Source: JACJYE01 sp964432875 (GTDB lineage: Bacteria > Bacteroidota > Bacteroidia > Chitinophagales > Saprospiraceae). Taken from it: DNA of 15,205 nucleotides. Position 1 is the first letter of the stretch; the number at the start of each line of letters is the position of its first letter. The notes beneath the pieces were generated by a model. The model was not told the DNA's origin. It was given only the letters and a program-made list of their open reading frames with translations, and made no database searches. The position numbers were made by a program, and so were the translations under genes. The stretch is taken from NCBI GenBank assembly GCA_964432875.1, contig CAYSPJ010000119.1, forward strand, positions 1-15,205, written 5' to 3'. Of the stretch, positions 14,996 to 15,205 are shown piece after piece.

Positions 14996-15029
14996 AGCTG
15001 CGAGTTACGAGCCACGAGCTGCGAGTTCT
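14996..15029. repeat. Heptameric repeat array, left arm
   Basis: The bases read as successive 7-mers GCTGCGA, GTTACGA, GCCACGA, GCTGCGA and a partial GTTCTC. AGCTGCGAGTT recurs at 14996-15006 and 15017-15027, a 21-bp period. The array is the imperfect reverse complement of the right-arm array at 15121-15150. Confidence 0.7.
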
Positions 15030-15120
15030 CTGCTATATCTCCAAGATTAAGTTTTGAAGTATATTGGAGAACGATTTTTCCTATGGTTGAAACTCGGCAA
15101 CCTTCTTTCGCCAAGGCTGA

Positions 15121-15150
15121 ACTCGCGACTCGAAGCTCGCGACTCGAAGC
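15121..15150. repeat. Heptameric repeat array, right arm
   Basis: The 14-mer CTCGCGACTCGAAG occurs twice in perfect tandem (15122-15135 and 15136-15149). It is itself two 7-bp half-units of the form CTCGxxx. Together with the left array it forms the arms of the inverted structure inside the MITE-like element. Confidence 0.75.
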
Positions 15151-15178
15151 TAGCTAAATAGTTACAAATTTTTTCTCT

Positions 15179-15205
15179 ATGCCACATCCCATCGTTCCTG
15201 AGCGG
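15179..15205 (+). CDS. Possible start of a gene running off the right edge
   Basis: An ATG at 15179 opens a frame MPHPIVPER that continues to the window edge without a stop. It follows an AT-rich stretch just outside the MITE-like element. Only nine codons are visible, so this is a note rather than a call. Confidence 0.15.

Larger units (their letters stand above)
14966..15173. mobile_element. MITE-like element with perfect terminal inverted repeats
   Basis: The left end TTTGTAACTATTTAGC (14971-14986) and right end GCTAAATAGTTACAAA (15153-15168) are perfect 16-bp inverted repeats. The flanking direct repeat AAATTTTT occurs at 14966-14973 and 15166-15173; counting it as an 8-bp target duplication leaves 13-bp termini starting GTAAC and an element of 192 bp (14974-15165). 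Inside, both arms carry heptameric repeats in inverted orientation, so the arms match imperfectly over roughly 50 bp. The centre holds another hairpin, TCTCCAA (15038-15044) with TTGGAGA (15064-15070). No transposase is encoded. It sits just upstream of the 59-residue gene. The inverted repeat is certain; mobility is inference. Confidence 0.6.

Noticed and set aside
14947..15114. A longer N-terminus for the 59-residue gene
   Set aside because: These codons run through the inverted-repeat element and its heptamer array. The internal ATG at 14946 begins the protein-like sequence.
14966..15173. CRISPR interpretation of the repeats
   Set aside because: The units are 7 and 14 bp with no spacers, are arranged as inverted arms, and no cas gene is present.

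Overview
The window is about 58% GC and looks like a piece of a Bacteroidota chromosome, most likely from the Saprospiria (Lewinella-like). The evidence is the lipoprotein form of TamA (TamL) next to TamB, beta-sandwich repeats resembling type IX secretion tails, matches to the Bacteroidota promoter element TAnnTTTG, A-rich leaders without a clear Shine-Dalgarno sequence, and an AAA-ATPase_like gene of the kind common in that phylum. The species assignment is inference.

Layout. (1) 1-667, minus: N-terminal part of an AAA-ATPase_like protein, cut by the window edge. (2) 748-2586, minus: sodium:solute symporter (SSS family). (3) 2750-4648, plus, divergent from the symporter: exported FAD-dependent oxidoreductase lipoprotein with an unusual cysteine cluster and an SLH-like tail. 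(4) 4830-9821 and 9919-12219, plus: tamB (probable TTG start) and tamL, the inner-membrane and outer-membrane halves of a TAM-like envelope assembly system. (5) 12220-12603: mostly non-coding, with one doubtful small secreted-peptide frame and a promoter candidate. (6) 12604-13332, plus: lower-GC secreted protein made of two copies of one beta-sandwich domain, followed by a strong intrinsic terminator. (7) 13528-14301, minus: TauE/SafE-family permease. (8) 14302-15205: a decayed accessory stretch. It holds a frameshifted metallophosphoesterase remnant (plus), the last 46 codons of a serine hydrolase (minus), a 59-residue small gene (minus), and a MITE-like element of about 190 bp. The element has 16-bp perfect terminal inverted repeats, an 8-bp flanking direct repeat and heptameric internal repeats.

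How the parts relate. TamB would span the periplasm and meet TamL in the outer membrane, so these two genes form one functional unit. The symporter and the FAD lipoprotein share a 163-bp divergent control region and may act on the same imported compound, but the substrate cannot be read from the sequence. The right end looks like a site of insertion and gene loss. The MITE-like element and the two gene remnants there are, in my view, the least explained parts of the window. I see no rRNA, tRNA, CRISPR array or complete transposase gene.
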